Positions 60,835-64,000 of a stretch of DNA of 64,000 nt are shown here, piece by piece (position 1 is the stretch's first letter; every line of letters starts with the position of its first letter). A program made the position numbers and the translations under genes. Below the pieces are notes generated by a model, which saw only the letters and a program-made list of their open reading frames with translations, was not told where the DNA came from and ran no database searches. This DNA is from Pseudomonas sp. RIT-PI-q (GTDB lineage: Bacteria > Pseudomonadota > Gammaproteobacteria > Pseudomonadales > Pseudomonadaceae), in the NCBI RefSeq assembly GCF_001297125.1, contig NZ_LHPC01000031.1, positions 88,019 through 152,018 of the forward strand, written 5' to 3'.

Positions 60835-63492
60835 ATGCGCACCGAACAACCGAAGATGATCTATTTGAAAGACTATCAGGCGCCTGAATACCTGATCGAC
60901 GAGACGCACCTGACCTTCGAGTTGTTCGAGGACCACAGCCTGGTCCATGCGCAACTGGTGATGCGCCGCAATCCTGAACGCGGCCCGGGCCTGCCGCCGC
61001 TGGTGCTGGACGGCCAGCAACTCGACCTGCTGTCGGTGACGCTGGCCGACCGCGAACTGAGCGACGCTGACTATCAGCTGACCGAGAACCACCTCACCCT
61101 GCACCCGACCAGCACCCGCTTCACGGTCGATACCAGCGTCAGAATCCACCCGGAAACCAACACCGCGCTGGAAGGCCTGTACAAGTCCGGCACGATGTTC
61201 TGCACCCAGTGCGAGGCCGAAGGCTTCCGCAAGATCACTTATTACCTCGACCGCCCGGACGTGATGAGCACGTTCACCACCACAGTGGTCGCCGAGCAGC
61301 ACAGCTATCCGGTGTTGCTGTCCAACGGCAACCCGATTGCCAGTGGTCCCGGCGAAGACGGCCGGCACTGGGCGACCTGGGAAGACCCGTTCAAGAAACC
61401 GGCGTACCTGTTTGCGTTGGTGGCCGGTGATTTGTGGTGTGTCGAAGACACGTTCACCACCATGACCGAGCGCTCCGTGGCGCTGCGTATCTACGTCGAG
61501 CCGGAAAACATCGACAAGTGCCAGCACGCCATGAACAGCCTGAAGAAGTCGATGCGCTGGGACGAAGTGGTCTACGGTCGCGAGTACGATCTGGACATCT
61601 TCATGATCGTCGCGGTCAACGATTTCAACATGGGCGCCATGGAGAACAAGGGCCTCAACATCTTCAACTCCAGCGCCGTGCTGGCCCGCGCCGAAACCGC
61701 GACCGACGCTGCGCACCAGCGCGTCGAGGCAATTGTCGCCCACGAATACTTCCACAACTGGTCGGGCAACCGCGTGACTTGCCGCGACTGGTTCCAGCTG
61801 TCGCTGAAGGAAGGCTTCACCGTGTTCCGTGATTCGGGTTTCTCCGCCGACATGAACTCGGCCACGGTCAAGCGCATCCAGGACGTGGCCTACCTGCGGA
61901 CCCACCAGTTCGCCGAAGACGCCGGCCCGATGGCGCACGCCGTGCGCCCGGACAGCTTCATCGAGATCTCCAACTTCTACACCCTGACCGTGTACGAAAA
62001 GGGTTCGGAAGTGGTCGGCATGATCCACACCTTGCTCGGGGCGGAAGGTTTCCGCAAAGGCAGCGACCTGTACTTCGATCGCCATGACGGCCAGGCCGTG
62101 ACCTGCGACGATTTCATCAAGGCGATGGAAGATGCCAACGGCGTCGACCTGACCCAATTCAAACGCTGGTACAGCCAGGCCGGTACACCGCGTCTGGCGG
62201 TGAGCGAGTCTTACGATGCTGCGGCGAAAACCTACAGCCTGACCTTCCGCCAGAGCTGCCCGGCCACCCCGGACAAGGTTGAAAAACTGCCGTTCGTGAT
62301 TCCGGTCGAGCTGGGACTGCTGGACAGCAAGGGCGGCGAGATTGCCCTGCGTCTGGACGGTGAAGCCGCGGCTGGCGCTGCTTCCCGCGTGATCTCGGTG
62401 ACCGAAGCCGAGCAGACCTTCACCTTCCTCGACATCGCTGAAAAGCCACTGCCTTCGTTGCTGCGTGGCTTCTCGGCACCGGTGAAACTGAGCTTCCCGT
62501 ACGACCGCGACCAGTTAATGTTCCTGATGCAGCACGACAGCGACGGCTTCAATCGCTGGGATGCCGGTCAGCAATTGTCGGTACAGGTGCTGCAAGAACT
62601 GATTGCCCAGCAACAGAAGGGCGAGGCGCTGGTGCTGGATCAGCGTCTGGTTTCAGCCTTGCGCACGGTGTTGGCCGACGAGACGCTGGATCAGGCCATG
62701 GTCGCAGAAATGCTGTCGCTGCCGGGCGAGGCGTATCTGATTGAAATCAGCGAAGTGGCTGATGTCGATGCCATCCACATTGCTCGCGAGTTCGCTCGCA
62801 AGCAGTTGGCCGATGGTTTGTTCGAGGCGCTGTGGCTGCGTTATCAGGCAAACCGCGATCTGTCGAAGAAGACTCCGTATGTGGCTGAGGCGGAGCACTT
62901 TGCCCGTCGTGCGTTGCAGAACATTGCGTTGTCGTACCTGATGTTGAGCGGCAAGCCGGAAGTGTTGGCGGCGACCCTTGAGCAATTTGAAACCAGCGAC
63001 AACATGACCGAGCGCCTGACGGCGTTGGCGGTGTTGGTCAATTCGTCGTTCGAAGACGAGAAGGCCAAGGCCCTGGCCAGTTTTGCCGAGCACTTCAGCG
63101 ACAACCCGTTGGTCATGGATCAATGGTTCAGCGTCCAGGCGGGCAGTGTCTTGCCGGGTGGCCTGGATCGAGTGAAGGCGTTGATGGCGCATCCGGCGTT
63201 CAACATCAAGAACCCGAACAAGGTGCGCGCGTTGGTCGGTGCATTTGCCGGGCAGAACCTGATCAACTTCCACGCGGCGGACGGTTCCGGGTATCGCTTC
63301 CTGGCGGACCTGGTGATCGAGCTGAACGGGTTTAACCCGCAGATCGCTTCGCGCCAACTGGCGCCGCTGACTCGTTGGCGCAAGTATGACGATGCTCGTC
63401 AGGCGTTGATGAAGGGCGAGCTGGAGCGGATTCGCGCTTCGGGTCAGTTGTCGAGCGATGTGTTTGAAGTGGTCAGCAAAAGCCTGGCTTGA
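60835..63492 (+). CDS. pepN: Aminopeptidase N (alanyl aminopeptidase)
   Basis: The 885-residue protein is an M1 metallopeptidase: the substrate motif MGAMENKGLNIF, the zinc motif HEYFH at residues 303-307 with its third ligand Glu in WFQLSLKEGFTVF, and a C-terminal helical domain of about 330 residues. It removes N-terminal residues from peptides in the cytosol and finishes protein breakdown. It ends the compact nadK-to-pepN gene run. Confidence 0.96.
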   Translation: MRTEQPKMIYLKDYQAPEYLIDETHLTFELFEDHSLVHAQLVMRRNPERGPGLPPLVLDGQQLDLLSVTLADRELSDADYQLTENHLTLHPTSTRFTVDTSVRIHPETNTALEGLYKSGTMFCTQCEAEGFRKITYYLDRPDVMSTFTTTVVAEQHSYPVLLSNGNPIASGPGEDGRHWATWEDPFKKPAYLFALVAGDLWCVEDTFTTMTERSVALRIYVEPENIDKCQHAMNSLKKSMRWDEVVYGREYDLDIFMIVAVNDFNMGAMENKGLNIFNSSAVLARAETATDAAHQRVEAIVAHEYFHNWSGNRVTCRDWFQLSLKEGFTVFRDSGFSADMNSATVKRIQDVAYLRTHQFAEDAGPMAHAVRPDSFIEISNFYTLTVYEKGSEVVGMIHTLLGAEGFRKGSDLYFDRHDGQAVTCDDFIKAMEDANGVDLTQFKRWYSQAGTPRLAVSESYDAAAKTYSLTFRQSCPATPDKVEKLPFVIPVELGLLDSKGGEIALRLDGEAAAGAASRVISVTEAEQTFTFLDIAEKPLPSLLRGFSAPVKLSFPYDRDQLMFLMQHDSDGFNRWDAGQQLSVQVLQELIAQQQKGEALVLDQRLVSALRTVLADETLDQAMVAEMLSLPGEAYLIEISEVADVDAIHIAREFARKQLADGLFEALWLRYQANRDLSKKTPYVAEAEHFARRALQNIALSYLMLSGKPEVLAATLEQFETSDNMTERLTALAVLVNSSFEDEKAKALASFAEHFSDNPLVMDQWFSVQAGSVLPGGLDRVKALMAHPAFNIKNPNKVRALVGAFAGQNLINFHAADGSGYRFLADLVIELNGFNPQIASRQLAPLTRWRKYDDARQALMKGELERIRASGQLSSDVFEVVSKSLA

Positions 63493-63523
63493 ATCTGCTT
63501 TGCTCCTGCGGGGGTCACTCGAA

Positions 63524-63556
63524 CCCTGTAGGAGCTTGGCTTGCCAGCGAAGGCGG
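63524..63556. repeat. Single REP, no partner
   Basis: One copy of GTAGGAGCTTGGCTTGCCAG followed by CGAAGGCGG, with no facing copy before the IS-like region begins. The partner may have been lost when the right-hand sequence was inserted. Confidence 0.7.
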
Positions 63557-63589
63557 ACTGATAGCCAACCTGTTTTTTTTGAATGAGTA

Positions 63590-63834
63590 CATATCCATTG
63601 CTTCGGTAACGGCTGCTTATGGTTTCGCTCTTACAGCGACTCCCTTTTGCAGACGCCCAAAAGGAAGCAAAACGCTTTGCCCCTCCATTCGGTGCCTCGC
63701 TTAGGCTCGGCATGCCGTAACGAAGGCATTGCTCCGGGGGCCCGCCGCCATCGGCCATCCCTGGCCCAGAGTGTGCAAAAACGTGGAAACAAACCCTTGC
63801 TATGATTTCCCAGAATTTATCGCAAGGGTCGCCC
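63590..63834. other. Gene-free GC-rich block before the IS-type gene
   Basis: No convincing gene is found. The block (around 63650-63766) resembles a sequence I recall as widely repeated between pseudomonad genes; this could not be checked. The part from about 63770 to 63834 is probably the left end of the insertion sequence. Confidence 0.4.
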
Positions 63835-64000
63835 ATGAAACGCTTCATCCAAGGTGAACATCGAGGTCAAAGCACCTTGCTCCCCGAGAGCCTGGACGAT
63901 TACGTCAGCGACACCAATCCGGTGCGTGTTGTCGATGTCTTCGTGGATGAGCTCGACCTTATCACCTTGGGTTTTGAAAGCGCTGTTCCGGCTGAAACGG
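63835..64000 (+). CDS. IS1182-family transposase, 5' part (cut by window edge)
   Basis: The 55 visible codons (MKRFIQGEHRGQSTLLPESL..., then DTNPVRVVDVFVDELDL) match the N-terminus of IS1182-type DDE transposases. The rest lies beyond the window, so the right inverted repeat and target duplication cannot be seen. It interrupts the region after pepN. Confidence 0.85.
   Translation, partial: MKRFIQGEHRGQSTLLPESLDDYVSDTNPVRVVDVFVDELDLITLGFESAVPAET

Noticed and set aside
60610..62157. A 515-codon open frame antisense to pepN
   Set aside because: The plus strand carries the zinc peptidase motifs in order; the antisense translation has no recognisable family.
63444..63848. A 134-codon minus-strand open frame beside the IS-type gene
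   Set aside because: It runs through the REP and the GC-rich block and into the transposase start. Similar frames are commonly predicted from this repeat in pseudomonads, but they look spurious.

Overview
The window is a roughly 60 % GC chromosomal segment from a Pseudomonas of the fluorescens group. The evidence is gene content and order (acnB, a DUF1289 gene and an ANR-controlled universal stress gene; npp-fabI, mltD, gloB, rnhA, dnaQ, ldcA; nadK to pepN, all matching the known P. aeruginosa order), plus many Pseudomonas-type REP pairs between genes. All coding assignments were made by eye from translated sequence; no database search was run.

Layout. 0-9.6 kb: end of a tautomerase gene, a HAAAP amino-acid permease, a SulP transporter, aconitase B, a DUF1289 protein, a tandem-Usp protein with an ANR promoter, and miaE. 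9.7-33.4 kb is accessory and mosaic, mostly small transcription units separated by REP pairs or long hairpins: GFA-type enzyme, thioesterase, a LysR/agmatine deiminase/polyamine-binding protein cluster, an Ada - PEP-mutase-like - AlkA alkylation-repair operon, an isolated arsenate reductase with an ArsR-type operator, two LysE exporters, a TctCBA tricarboxylate transporter, a small PpyR-like membrane protein, LysR/SDR, a periplasmic molybdenum hydroxylase with its 2Fe-2S subunit and a di-heme cytochrome, a diguanylate cyclase and an amidase/VOC pair. 33.7-49.4 kb is a conserved block: nppA1A2BCD-fabI on the minus strand, mltD and gloB, then methyltransferase, rnhA, dnaQ and ldcA on the plus strand. 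49.4-55.8 kb is accessory again: GNAT, LysR, an orphan small gene, a flavin reductase, TetR/DUF2855 and arsR-arsB. 55.9-63.5 kb is conserved: DUF1853, then the compact nadK - phosphoesterase - rhomboid - yeaC - DUF2797 - pepN run. The right edge cuts an IS1182-type transposase gene.

How parts work together. The arsC operator at 17.5 kb and the arsR-arsB operator at 54.1 kb share a nearly identical sequence, so these two loci, 37 kb apart, look like one split arsenic regulon. Methylation damage sensed by Ada should also control AlkA and the lyase-like gene between them. The most unusual non-coding structures are a 270-bp element with 23-bp perfect terminal inverted repeats and several nested internal inverted repeats (7025-7294), a 140-bp inverted-repeat structure upstream of acnB, and a family of five long hairpins sharing a CTCGACAGCT core.
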